64,000 nucleotides of DNA from Picochlorum sp. 'celeri' (GCA_010909725.1 JAACMV010000021.1:769469-833468); one strand, 5' to 3'. Shown: positions 9,824 to 20,386, counted from the first letter of the stretch. Notes: a model not told the origin generated them from the sequence alone. Made by a program: numbers and translations.

Positions 9824-12103
9824 ATGAGTTTTTTTCTGGGTATTGCCTTGACATTCCTCCTATGGCAGACAGAGGTGAAGGTGCGAACACACAAGATGAA
9901 GCGAGATTTTTATCGACTAGGCTGATTTGTAATGTGATACAGGCCCAATCTTGCGAAAATGGCGAATGGATGACCCTCTCACCCCCTCACACTCTTGAGG
10001 GTGGGAGCGCCTTGGAGAGCAACACTTGCTTCAAGACCAAAGGACAAGCGCCCCTTTACCTTCAGTTGGGCATTGGGCCTCATACATACGATGTATATGA
10101 GGTTCAATGGGAAGACAAACGGCCAAGATCGAACACTGTCGCATACATAGGTAGTGTAGATATGCCCTTGGCAATGAAAGCCAAAGAGAGCACGTCTGAC
10201 ATTCAAGAGGCAATGGGTCGTCTCAAAGTGGTCAGCTCAAAGGACGGGACGATAACTGCAAGAACTGTGGGCTCTTCAAGTGGTCATGCGTCATTTCTGT
10301 ACTTCATGCCTACAGCTGGTTCTGCCAAGGTCTGCAATGTGAAGGTTTGTGCAACGAGACGGGATGTGAGCAAAGATGGACGGCCCATGACTGTGTATGC
10401 ATTTTCTATGGATGATGGAAGCCCGATGACTAGGTCTTTAGTGAATGCATCTTCGTCGACAACGTTGAGAGATTACCCAAATCCATATGTTACTTCAGAC
10501 CCAGACCCTAGAGGATACTGCAAGACAAAAGGGGACGTTCTTCATGATACAGGAAGAGACGAAAGGTGCCCGGTGGTGAATGGAAAACAGCAGCTATGTG
10601 TTAAGTCGTACGAGCCTGGGCTTGATGATTGTCAGGCATCCTGTTTTTTGACAAATGAGCATCCATGCAATAAAGAGCCAGGTCACATTACGGTATCCTA
10701 TTACTCATGCCCTGGCATCACCTGCCATGACCAGCCCATCTGTGGAATATGCGAAGATAAATGCGAAGCTCAGGTAATTTCGGCAGACGTAACTATAGGA
10801 GCCCTTCCAAAGGTCCCTGGTTCTACTTCAGTTCAGCAGCAGACCATAACATCAAGCACAGAGGCTGTGAACAAAGGAAAAGTGGCGCAAAATCTCAAGG
10901 CAACATTCACTTTCAATTATCAGGCCAAGTCATCTTTCAAATTTGCTAAGAAAACAACTGAGAGCTTCAAAGCAAAAGTTTCCTTTGGCATCCCATATAC
11001 TGATGCAAAAGGTACTAATTCACAGAAATGTTTGATAGCTGGCATGCAGGATCACTTTTCTTTTCTATTTGTGCAGGAGAGCTCGAGTTTGGAACCTCAA
11101 AAGAGTTTGCAGAAGAAGAAACCAAAGAGGAGACGATCACCGTCGGGTCTACAACAGGTAGGACAGTGCACCCTATTACAAAGTTTCCCTCTGTCTGTTC
11201 TAATCATATCCTTCTGCTTCAGAGCTGCAACAACAAATTGCACCTCTCACAGCCCAGACAGTGAATGCGAGCACAAGAGTACAGAATATTGTCGCGAGAG
11301 TACCGGTGACCATCCAGTACAAATACACATGTGGCAAAGCCCCTACAACAGAGCAAAATGAGATAGAAATCACAACGTCAGGAGTTGCAGATGCAATGGC
11401 CTCCTCTTTCCAAGTGACATATGGCACATCATATCCGGTAGAGCCGGATATTGTGTATCCGCAGGCAACTCAAACGTGCTCTTCCAATCCACAGTGCGCG
11501 AATCTTGGGTTCCGTTCGGGTAACTGCTGTCCCAATGATGACGGAGTATATAACGACTGCTGCTCTTTCTGCTCTATCCGCCCCTCTTGCCAAGGGTTTG
11601 CATCTTCATCCGACACGATGTGTATGTGCTGTATCAATGATTTGGTATGATCGATGCTTGCATTGCAAAGTGAAACGAGGACTTATTGGTGTAGGTTGCC
11701 CTACCGTGACAGATATCATGCAGCCATGCTGCAGTGAGCGAGTTGCCCAAAAGTCACCCCCTCCCCCTCCACCTGATTTGTCACCCCCTCCCCCTCCACC
11801 AGAATTTCCTCCTCCCCCTCCAGCCTTTTGCGCATCGGGGGATCACCAATGTGTCTGTGCACAGAAGGGCCAGGGCTCATGGGCTGATACGGAGGATAAT
11901 TGCAAGCACTACTATGTGTGCAGGTAAGTTTGTGCTGATTTTGAGGGTATTAAGACCTCCCTCACAGTAAAAGAGTTCTGTTATAACGTCACCATCTCTA
12001 TACTTGCAGTGGATCCTCCTCCTCCTACCAGCCGTGTGGACTCAACCATAAATTCAGCCAGGCAAACAACAAGTGCGAATTGGCCACTTTTGTTCGTTGC
12101 TAG
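9824..12103 (+). CDS. secreted protein: aerolysin-like (ETX/MTX2-type) module plus chitin-binding-like C-terminus
   Basis: Six exons (9824-9880, 9943-11011, 11077-11157, 11223-11621, 11695-11923, 12010-12103) give 642 residues. A signal peptide (MSFFLGIALTFLLWQTE) comes first; the intron-1 donor could be 9875 or 9881. A Cys-containing region of about 270 residues follows. Residues about 290-450 alternate Ser/Thr-rich strands around a short amphipathic segment, the pattern of aerolysin/ETX/MTX2 beta-pore-forming proteins. Then come a Cys-rich stretch, a PPPPPP-repeat linker and a final 60 residues with six Cys and W.....DNCKHYYVC, like CBM14/peritrophin. The fold is inferred by eye and no toxicity is shown. 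It could serve in defence, predation or the cell wall. Five introns contrast with the sparse introns of neighbours. Confidence 0.6.
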
Positions 12104-12248
12104 GGTACATTATCCCCTCTACCAGGCTTCAGTTGCACATACAACTTGGATGATGCGACTTCATTGAAAGATATTTTGGAATTCCAACTATAGGAACGAG
12201 CACATGGAATGCTTTTGGCAGCCAGAAATACTGAACATAAATATTCCA

Positions 12249-12312
12249 GATGTGAAGGCCTTGAAGGAAGAGGTGGAAGCCTTTGCATCACAGTTCCCAA
12301 TGCCTGGGCTTT
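12249..12312 (+). repeat. 64-bp direct repeat, copy 2 (extra SHMT C-terminal coding end)
   Basis: Exact copy of 9449-9512. In this copy the reading frame also reaches a stop directly (TGA rather than TAA), so it would encode an intact SHMT ending if joined to the rest of the gene. No other SHMT exon lies beside it. The 12104-12438 spacer around it holds no gene. Confidence 0.95.
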
Positions 12313-12438
12313 GATCTGCTACCATGCTTTGATCTCTGTAAATTGTATTTCTTCTTTACTTTTTATTACAGTCTTCATATCGCCATGTGAACAGGTATTC
12401 GCAAAAACATGCTTTCGGTTCAGGGTCGTTGTTGAACC

Positions 12439-15400
12439 ATGAAAGTCGTTCCTCGGATAGTTGCATACTCTCGCACCAATCTCCAACGGTATAGGACGAA
12501 GAGACTGTATAACTCTAGGAATCAGGTTTCAAATTCAGTACCGCAGGAAGACTTGGCAACCTTGGTGGAAAAATTGAAACGGGGCATTCAATTTGAACAA
12601 AAGAAAGGGTTGCAGAATTGGCCGGGGCAGAATCAAATATTTAGTGACTTTTTAAGTGATGCATTGGATGCAGTTCTCCGTCACAGAGGGCTGGGCGATA
12701 GGGAATCTTTCCTCAGGCTCAGTGAGTTGGTCAAGAAGAGCAAGTCGTACTCACAGATGACGGAAGACATGAGAATGAGCGTCCTGTCTGATGTTGAGAA
12801 GATGCTGTGTCATATCGAGCAAGGGTCAGGGAAATCTGTTGGCTGTGATGGGATGGAATGCACCCCTTTTGTGTTTGACCTGGAGGCCACAGGTCTCTCG
12901 ACCAAAACATCCCATGTTGTGGAGATTGCTGCTGCTAATATGGTGACACAGGAGTCATTTGTGAGTCGTGTTCGCCTTCCAGATGGTGCATCGATTCATC
13001 CTGATGTGGAGAAGCTGACTGGCTTGCAGAGTGATGATTTCCGGGATGCATGTGTTCCTTCGTTTGAACAAGCCGTCTCTGAATTCTTTTCGTTTATTCA
13101 GACAGCGTGCAATAAACGCCCTGCATCCGTTCCCTTGTTGATAGGTCATAATATAGTATCATATGATGTGCGGTTGTTGCATAATAGGCTCCAGGCTAGT
13201 GGCATGGAACGAGAACAGCGCTTTCTGCTGGAAGAGTGCTTGTTCTTGGATACGCTGAAGCTTTCCAGGGACCTTCTTGATGATGCAGAATCGTACAAGT
13301 TGGGATATTTGTACAATTATTTGACGGGGAAGCAGCCGGAGAATACACACAGGGCCCTTGGTGACGTGCATCTCACCATGGAAGTTGTCAATGGCATCAT
13401 GCAACGCATGAACATTGATGATTTACGCCAAGGTCGTGCATCAGATCTGCTGAAGCCATACATCATCACCTCAGAGGTCATCAAGTTTTCTCATAAAAGC
13501 GAGAAAACAGCCGTGGCTTTGAAGGAAGAAGCACGTCCAAAGAAAGATGTTGGGGCCATGTTGACCAGGGATGATATTCTCAACATGGATGTGGCAGGTG
13601 ACCTTGTGGCGACTGAACCGGAGCCTGATACCTTACTTTCAGATATATTTGAAGACAAAAGAGCAATACGTCTGCAGACGCCCGTCAAAGAAATGAGCAC
13701 AGTGTTCTCTACTGCTGACAAGAAGCTGCTGACGCAGATGGAGTGCAGCACATTGAAGGATGTACTGTATCTCTTCCCAAGAGGATATTTGGCAGCATCT
13801 ATAGGCAAGTTTCCTCAGAATGATATCGAAGTTGACCAGGCTATCGTTCTTCCGGTGTACATGGAGAAAGTGAAAGTCTTTCGTGGCAAATTCCACATCC
13901 TCAATGCTAGTATGCGGTGCCTTGATCATGACATGGTGATGGCAGGAAGGCCTTGGGAGGGAAAAGAAACGAATCCAGTCATCGAATATAAGGCATTTCG
14001 TCGTGGTAGATCAGCAGGTTGGGCAATAGCGAATGAAGAAAAGCGGCTCAAGGCCATGGGAAATTTCTTTGCTGTATCAGCTCAAGTGACTGTGTCTGAT
14101 GCAGGCACATTTGTCATCAAAGAGAAAACGCTGGATTTGATATCTCTGGATTCATTCGTGAAGCTTCCAAAATCTGATATCTTTCTAAGGGCCATGTATC
14201 CTCAAAAGGCCCGAATATCTGCACAGAGCGTCAGCGACATTGTCTCAAAGGCACTTGGTGCTGTGAACCAGGCTACCAGCAGGCTCCTGGAGCCGCTCCC
14301 AAGCAACATTCGTCAAAAGTATTCTATCGGTAGATTTTACGATTCCATTCAGGTATGATTTATTTAGTGCAACGTGCTGATTTATACAAAATTTTTTCAC
14401 TACATGTGTTCTGGTCTGCAGGAAATTCATCGACCATCTTCCATTGCACAATTTGTCCATGCTCGGACTAGTATAGCATTCCATGAGCTCTTCTTTATGC
14501 AATTGAGGCTTCTTTGTAGATCTAAAGTCTCAGATGGTGATTATTTTGAGCCAATGTCGAATTTCGAACAACAGGCATTGGCCACCAAAGCATTGAAATT
14601 TCCCCTGACGAATGATCAGGAACGTGCATTGAAAGCCATCAATACCCTGTTTTCGACCACACATTCATCTTCTATTTTGCTCCAAGGAGATGTTGGGTGT
14701 GGTAAAACTATCGTGGCCCTTTTGGCAGCACTCGCCGTCGTAGGCAATGGAAAGCAGGTTGCTATCATGGCACCAACAGAAGTCTTGGCAGAACAGCACC
14801 TGAGGTCTTTCGAACATCTCGTGACTGAGGCCTCGAAAATACCAGGATTCACACAGCCAAAATGCGCATTACTGACAGGTTCCACGAAGACGGCTGAGAG
14901 AAAAGCAATCCTCAATCAGCTGGAATCTGGAGACATTGATATCCTCATCGGGACGCATGCTCTTCTCTCAGGGCCAGTCATTTTTAAAGATCTTGCGTTC
15001 GCTGTAGTGGACGAGCAGCACAAATTTGGTGTAGAGCAGAGAGCGTCTCTTCTCTCAAAAGCGAATCCACCCCCTCATATGCTCAACATGTCAGCGACAC
15101 CAATCCCAAGAAGCCTTGCTCTTGTCCTGTACGGAGAGATGGAATGCATTGAAATACAAGAGATGCCCCCTGGGAGAATCCCAGTAAAGACATCAGTATG
15201 GACAGAGACTTCAACAACTCGTGATGACCTCATCCACACGATGAAGCGTGAAATTGATTCCGGAGGAAAATGCTTTGTTGTCTGCCCTCTCATCGACGCC
15301 GATGCAGAGAATGGTGTCAGAAGCGTCTTGAACGAAAAGGAGCGGTTATCAGCCACAAAGGAACTTCCATCAGATGCAATAGGCATTCTACATGGAAAAA

Positions 15401-15936
15401 TGACTGGCCCTGAAAAGGATGAGGTCTTGACCTACTTTCTCAACGGCCATCTCCAGATTCTCATCTCCACGACTGTTGTGGAGGTCGGAGTCAACATTCC
15501 AGATGCCTCCCTCATCATCGTGGAGCATGCCGAGCGCTTCGGCCTCGCCCAACTCCACCAGCTTCGTGGGCGAGTGGGACGAGGAACTAGAGCTTCCCAA
15601 TGCATCCTTGTGACAGAAGGCGATGCAGAAAGGCTGCGCATCCTAGAGGACACGGCATCAGGTTTCAAAGTCGCCGAGGCTGACTTGCACAGCAGAGGGT
15701 CGGGAGACATGATCGGAACTGCACAAGCTGGACAAGGCACCCTGAATTCTCACCGCCTCTGGGAGCTCCCTCGCGATGCACACCTCGTCACCCAGGCCCG
15801 AACAGCTGCCCAAGACTTCATCACTCAGTATGGCTCTGATGTCCATGCCTGGCCCCAGCACGCCTCTCAAGCCCTCGACGACCTTTCAGGAGTCAATCTA
15901 GATATCAATGAACTACCAAACTTTACATTACAATAA
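12439..15936 (+). CDS. recG: DnaQ-like 3'-5' exonuclease fused to RecG helicase, organellar
   Basis: Exons 12439-14352 and 14422-15936 give 1,142 residues. The Arg/Ser/Asn-rich N-terminus resembles an organelle presequence. Residues about 143-320 form a DEDDh exonuclease: D147 and E149 in FDLEATG, D243 in the IGHN...YD motif, H304 and D309 in HRALGDVHL. From about 430 the protein is RecG, with a wedge/OB region, GDVGCGKT (727-734), DEQHKFGVEQR (835 on), MSATPIPRS, the GRVGRG motif VI region and a C-terminal TRG-like part. RecG rewinds and reverses stalled forks. The exonuclease could resect or proofread there; that link is inference. Plant RECG1 as I know it lacks this domain. Confidence 0.9.
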
Positions 15937-15960
15937 TAATACGACTAGTGTACATGATGA

Positions 15961-16814
15961 CTAATCCAAGTAAAAAAGAGTCACAATCTTTGTCTCTGCA
16001 TGCGCCTCTCGACACGTCTCCAACAACAAATTACTGTCATGAAACGCAAAACAAATAATCTGCTGCACACGAGATATAATATCCCTGTTACAAATCCTCG
16101 ACGCTTCCATCAAAGAAATATCATCATTCTCCGGCATCTCTATAATATTTTGAACATTCTGCAACAACTCTTGACTCTCTTGCGGCTGACATGAAAAACT
16201 CTGCGGCAACACAACCGTCAACAAGTCTGGATTCTCAGCCCTCAACGCCCCACGAATCACAGCAGCATTCGTTCCAGTAGCTCCTGATGTAAATATATGA
16301 TTCCCCTACATACAACAACACATTTATATAGTTGGTACACATTCATGCCACACACACAGGCAACACCCAACGCACCGTCAACACCATCGCATACGATAGA
16401 ACTTCAATCAACTGCTGATGCATAAACCCCATGTTCCGAGTCCCAAAAAATCCGATATTTTTGGGATGTTCATTTTGAATTGCTAAAAACTCCTACACCC
16501 ATACCACCGTCACCATCATCGCGATAAACACATATACAACACATCACAAGTCATACCGCCAAATAATCCTCTGTATCGGGAGGTTTCAGAATATCCTGTA
16601 ATTGCTGATTAATGTAATCGATAGGATCCACTCCAGCGACCATCGCATCTCCCTGTGTTGGTAGCTCTTTATTCACGATCGGTATACGATCGTCATTCAT
16701 CGCTGTGCATCGCTGTCTATGCCTGACGATGCGTCGTCTGGCGTTCCCAAGACGACCTACAGAGGACACCCCCCCTGCGATGCACGTTTTTATCGCTGCC
16801 CCTCTGCAAATCAT
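15961..16814 (-). CDS. DprA/LOG-type Rossmann protein, cyanobacterial 'DNA recombination-mediator protein A'-like
   Basis: Three exons (16557-16814, 16376-16492, 15961-16305) give 239 residues. The first 45 are Arg-rich and lack acidic residues, so a plastid transit peptide is likely. The core (IGFFGTRNMGFMHQQLIEVLSYA, then FTSGATGTNAAVIRGAL, VVLPQSFSCQPQESQELL and ICFAFHDSNLLLETCREA) resembles a cyanobacterial protein usually annotated as DNA recombination-mediator protein A. The nucleotide-binding SGATGTNAA loop is clear. It is short for the family and may be only the Rossmann part. It faces recG tail to tail with 24 bp between stops. Role inferred: plastid DNA transactions. Confidence 0.75.
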
Positions 16815-16920
16815 GTGCAAAGACAAGAAATCAATTTTATAATATGTATTAATTACTCTAACGGATGCCGAGCTACTGAGAGCAGTCCGATATCATCGAT
16901 GATTTCGATTACAATTATAC

Positions 16921-16940
16921 TTTCGACAGATCTGTCGAAA
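16921..16940. repeat. 20-bp perfect palindrome
   Basis: TTTCGACAGATCTGTCGAAA reads the same on both strands. It lies between the proteasome gene stop and the start of the DprA-like gene, about 107 bp upstream of that start. It could bind a dimeric factor or form a hairpin in the proteasome 3' UTR. Confidence 0.9.
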
Positions 16941-16983
16941 AAATCAGATCTCGATTCCTTTTTACACAACAGTATATATAGAT

Positions 16984-17780
16984 CTATTGTTGTTGTCGAG
17001 CTGCCATGTCTGCTTCAAGCTCTTTGAGAAGATTTGTCAGCTCCTCATCAGTCAAGAACCGTGGACCACATCCCGCCTCAATCACAGCCACTTCAATATT
17101 GGACGTTGACCCCTCCACCACTTCCGTCAACGCTTTCAATGCTAATTTCACCGTGTCATTTCCAGACGTTTCCTTATAATTCTTCTCCATATACTCCCTC
17201 ACAGACTTTGAATTCCGCCCGATCGCATTGGCCTTCCACGCAGAATACGTGCCTGATGGATCCGTCTGGTACAGCGCAGGCTTCCCTTCCTGATCAAATC
17301 CCACAATCAACATGGATATCCCAAACGGACGAACACCACCACTCTGTGTATATTTTTGCTGCACTCCAGCAATGTATTTCGTCATGTACTCCACACTCGC
17401 TGGCTCATCCAATGTCAACCGATGGCTCTGTGCCTCTGTTCGAGCTCTATTGATCAACACGCGGGCATCCGCTGTCAACCCAGCAAACGCCAGACAGATA
17501 TGATCATCTATTCTAGCAATCTTCCTCACCGTCTGAGACACCTGAAGCTTGGCCACCGCCTTCCTTTCCACTGCAAGAACCACACAGTCTGTCCCTCTCA
17601 CCCCAATAGCGAGTGAGCCCTTTCGAACCGCCTCTAACGCATACTCAACCTGGACCACCATCCATATGTAAAAAAATATAGTTATTTTCAATATATATCT
17701 ATATGATGATATAAGAAACGTACCTGGAACAAGTGTCCATCTGGACTAAAGACTGTGATTGCTCGATCATACTTGGCCAT
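16984..17780 (-). CDS. PSMA7: 20S proteasome subunit alpha4 (alpha type-7)
   Basis: Exons 17724-17780 and 16984-17649 (74-bp intron, donor GTACGT) give 240 residues. It is an outer-ring subunit of the 20S proteasome core. The alpha signature [24 protein letters not shown] spans the intron. [10 protein letters not shown], the conserved [14 protein letters not shown] helix and [13 protein letters not shown] follow. The Q-V junction after residue 19 is rebuilt exactly by splicing. It ends in a glutamine run. The alpha4 assignment rests on overall resemblance ([21 protein letters not shown]). Confidence 0.93.
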
Positions 17781-17828
17781 GATTCGCAAGCGACACACAG
17801 ACTATATATATATGAGCACGTGTAAAAT

Positions 17829-17858
17829 CTTTCCTTTCCTTTCCTTTCCTTTCCTTTC
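17829..17858. repeat. (CTTTC)6 microsatellite
   Basis: Six perfect copies of a pyrimidine pentamer lie in the 315-bp divergent spacer between the proteasome and cytochrome b561 genes. A TATATA-rich tract follows. It may act as a promoter pyrimidine element or be a plain slippage repeat. Confidence 0.9.
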
Positions 17859-18095
17859 TATATATTTATATATGACGTCGTCTATATATGCGGGTTGTTG
17901 CGTGTTTCATTCGACAGAGTCTCTCCGTAATACAATACTTTAAGTATAATAATGCCATTTTGAAACGAGAAGAGAACATTGGGATCTGATCTTCTCCCAA
18001 GTTCAATTGACGATACATTATTGTTTCAAGAATAAAAGAAAGTACCACCACCACAGAGACTACAAAAGAAGAAAAAAAGAAAGAAGAGTCCTGCG

Positions 18096-18875
18096 ATGGT
18101 TGCGTTCCAGCACCAATCGTTATCTGCTGCGCTCGCATTGCGCATTGTGCAGGTTGGAATTACTGGATTGCTTCTCATTTGGATATTCATTTACCTAGGA
18201 GGGCTATCTTTCAGTCCGAAGATGATTGATGAGGAGACGAACGATACCTTTGGAATCTTCAATTGGCACCCATTGCTCATGAGTCTTGCCTTTATTGGGT
18301 GCATGTCTGAGGCGATCTTGACATACTCGAGCCCATTAGTACACAGTACAGATAGAAAGTTGAAAAAGTACACGCATGCAGCATTGCATGCTGCTGCGTG
18401 TGTCCTGACAGTGTGTGGGATTGTTGCAGCAATCAAATCCCATACACTGAAAGCGCCAACCCCCATGCCGAATTTCTATTCCACCCATTCCTACCTCGGT
18501 GTGCTCACGTGCCTGATGATGATTGGTCAGATTGTGTTTGGTGTTATGGCGTATCTGTATCCTCAGTGGTCGTTGGGGGAGAGGCAGGCTTTTTCCTCGG
18601 TGCACACCTTTTGTGGTGGTGCCACCCTGTGTGTGGGTATGATGACCCTCATGGTGGGGCTGCAGGAGAAGACGACGTTTCTGCAACTCGTGCAGAAACC
18701 GAATGTGCGAGGGGCATTGATGCAGATCCCAGCGTTTATTCAAGTAGGTGTAGCATTATTTACAGTTTTAGTACTCTATCAGGTGGTGTTTGTGTCAAAA
18801 CTTTCACAGAAAAAGACGATGCAGTTTGCGCCCATCCTGGCCCAGGATGCAGAGCATGAAATTAGTACCATGTAA
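18096..18875 (+). CDS. cytochrome b561 family protein
   Basis: An intronless 259-residue membrane protein with six hydrophobic segments. Conserved histidines are where a b561 core needs them for two haems: FNWHPLLMS, KKYTHAALHAA, STHSYLGVL and SSVHTFCGG. The linker between segments has the charged KLKKYTH motif. Family members pass electrons from ascorbate across the plasma membrane, vacuole or other endomembranes. The gene ends 6 bp from the stop of the convergent NC2alpha gene. Confidence 0.88.
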   Translation: MVAFQHQSLSAALALRIVQVGITGLLLIWIFIYLGGLSFSPKMIDEETNDTFGIFNWHPLLMSLAFIGCMSEAILTYSSPLVHSTDRKLKKYTHAALHAAACVLTVCGIVAAIKSHTLKAPTPMPNFYSTHSYLGVLTCLMMIGQIVFGVMAYLYPQWSLGERQAFSSVHTFCGGATLCVGMMTLMVGLQEKTTFLQLVQKPNVRGALMQIPAFIQVGVALFTVLVLYQVVFVSKLSQKKTMQFAPILAQDAEHEISTM

Positions 18876-18881
18876 TTTGAA

Positions 18882-19590
18882 TTAGAATTCATCATAGTCT
18901 TCATCCTCCGCATGTTCCAGACCATTATCATCGTCGTGTTCTGTATGCGTATCATCTTTCACGTCGAGACACTCGGCAATCAATCCAAACTCATCATCAT
19001 TGTTATCTTCTTCTTCTTCTTCTTCCATGTCATCCGCGTCGCTCTCTACAGATGATGTCTTCTTCTTCTTCTTCGCTCTAGTCGTCTTTTTCTTCTTCTG
19101 CGTTGTTGTTCCATTGTTGTCCTCTGCATCCCCACGCCGCCGAGTCTTCTTCTTTCCCGTGGCAGCATCATCTCCCACATCGGGTGCCTTGGCAACAATA
19201 TCTTTACAGAAATCCAAGGTTGCTTCCCTCCCCACATGCGCCTTTCTACACACACACACAAATGCATACATATATACTTGTTCAGATGTCACAGGGTAAA
19301 AGAGAATGGTCACGTACATGTGAGATGGAGACAGTATTTTCCCATTCCCATGCTCCACAGACACTGCCACAGCACCCCTGATCAGCTCATCCAAAAACTC
19401 TTCCACCGCATAGGCTACACACCAATCGCACCATCTCACACACCATTGTCAACACCCATATAATTCTTAACCATCACATACCAACCACGTGCGTCGATGC
19501 TGCTGCTACTTTTCCAACATCGTCGTTCGACTGCATGATTTTTTTAATTCGGTTCTGCAACCCATGGGATTTCGCCAGATGCCGAGACAT
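18882..19590 (-). CDS. DRAP1: NC2alpha (DRAP1-like) histone-fold transcription repressor
   Basis: Exons 19482-19590, 19318-19414 and 18882-19245 give 189 residues. The histone fold is rebuilt only by splicing: NRIKKIMQSNDDVGKVAAAS, then VVAYAVEEFLDELI, then GNGKILSPSHIKAHV...LDFCKDIVAKAPDV. This matches NC2alpha/DRAP1, which pairs with NC2beta to block TFIIB entry on TBP. The second half is low complexity, with lysine runs and long acidic runs. CHRAC/DPB-type histone folds are an alternative, but the IVAKAPDV ending favours NC2alpha. Its start lies only 10 bp after the stop of the upstream gene. Confidence 0.85.
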
Positions 19591-19600
19591 TATACATATA

Positions 19601-20386
19601 TTACAATTCAGAATCTACCATCTCATGATGCATATATTTCATATGGGTGATGCGAGCGACGATACCCAACACAAGACTGGCGATACCAGCCACTCCAATC
19701 AGGCCATACGCAATCCATGTGAGGATACTCATACCCCCTTGCTGACGTTCTTCTTCTTCTTCCTGAGCACGACGCAGTCGCTTTCTCTCTCGTTCCATCT
19801 CCCTTTTTGCTGCTGCCACGGCCAACAGCGTCCTACTCTTTTTGTTCTTTGTGGCACTCCCCTCCCCACCACCACCTGATGCTGCTGCTGCTGCTGCTGC
19901 TGGGACTGTCTTTTTCACAAACTCCCTCTTCCTCTCTTCCAATGTGGACGCTTGTTCTCTTCTATTGTTGTTTGAAAGATGATGATGCGTTTTACTATCA
20001 TTCGCTTTGCGACGGATTTCATTCTCCTGTGCTTGAACCATCTCTGCATCATGATCTGTTGCCTTTGACATTTTCTGCAACCGATGCATTGTTGTTTTTT
20101 CATCATTTCTTCCATTATTATTAACGGAAATGTTGTTATCATTATTCTTACTTATCCTCTTGATAGTAGAAGAAGAAGGAGAAGATGTCGTCACTGAAAC
20201 ATGAGGACTCGTTGCATCTTTTTCCTCCTCCCTGCTGCTCTTGGTTTGAACATGCTGCTGGTGTAACAGGTCGACAACCTGGCGCAACAAGCGAGTCTGC
20301 TCCTCAATCGCCTCTGATATCCTCTGATACTTTTCAGATATAATCTTTTCTATACTCTCTATGGATTCAGCGCTTGTGTGTTCCAT
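19601..20386 (-). CDS. coiled-coil, probably tail-anchored protein of unknown function
   Basis: I do not recognise this 261-residue protein. The first 45 residues form a likely coiled coil (IEKIISEKYQRISEAIEEQTRLLRQVVDLLHQQ). A Ser/Asn/Lys-rich middle part contains an alanine run. A highly charged helix (REMERERKRLRRAQEEEEERQQ) leads to one hydrophobic segment (ILTWIAYGLIGVAGIASLVLGIV) near the C-terminus. This layout suits a tail-anchored protein, perhaps SNARE-like or peroxin-like, but no family motif is seen. It is followed on the same strand, after 10 bp, by NC2alpha. Confidence 0.6.
   Translation of the reverse strand: MEHTSAESIESIEKIISEKYQRISEAIEEQTRLLRQVVDLLHQQHVQTKSSREEEKDATSPHVSVTTSSPSSSTIKRISKNNDNNISVNNNGRNDEKTTMHRLQKMSKATDHDAEMVQAQENEIRRKANDSKTHHHLSNNNRREQASTLEERKREFVKKTVPAAAAAAASGGGGEGSATKNKKSRTLLAVAAAKREMERERKRLRRAQEEEEERQQGGMSILTWIAYGLIGVAGIASLVLGIVARITHMKYMHHEMVDSEL

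Noticed and set aside
9862..9942. Start of the secreted protein at ATG 9862
   Set aside because: That start would read through intron 1 and lose the signal peptide. ATG 9824 with splicing to 9943 gives a clean signal peptide.
11645..11694. Donor GTATGA at 11645 for intron 4 of the secreted protein
   Set aside because: It leads to an immediate in-frame stop after the acceptor. GTATGT at 11622 keeps the frame into the conserved Cys-rich exon.
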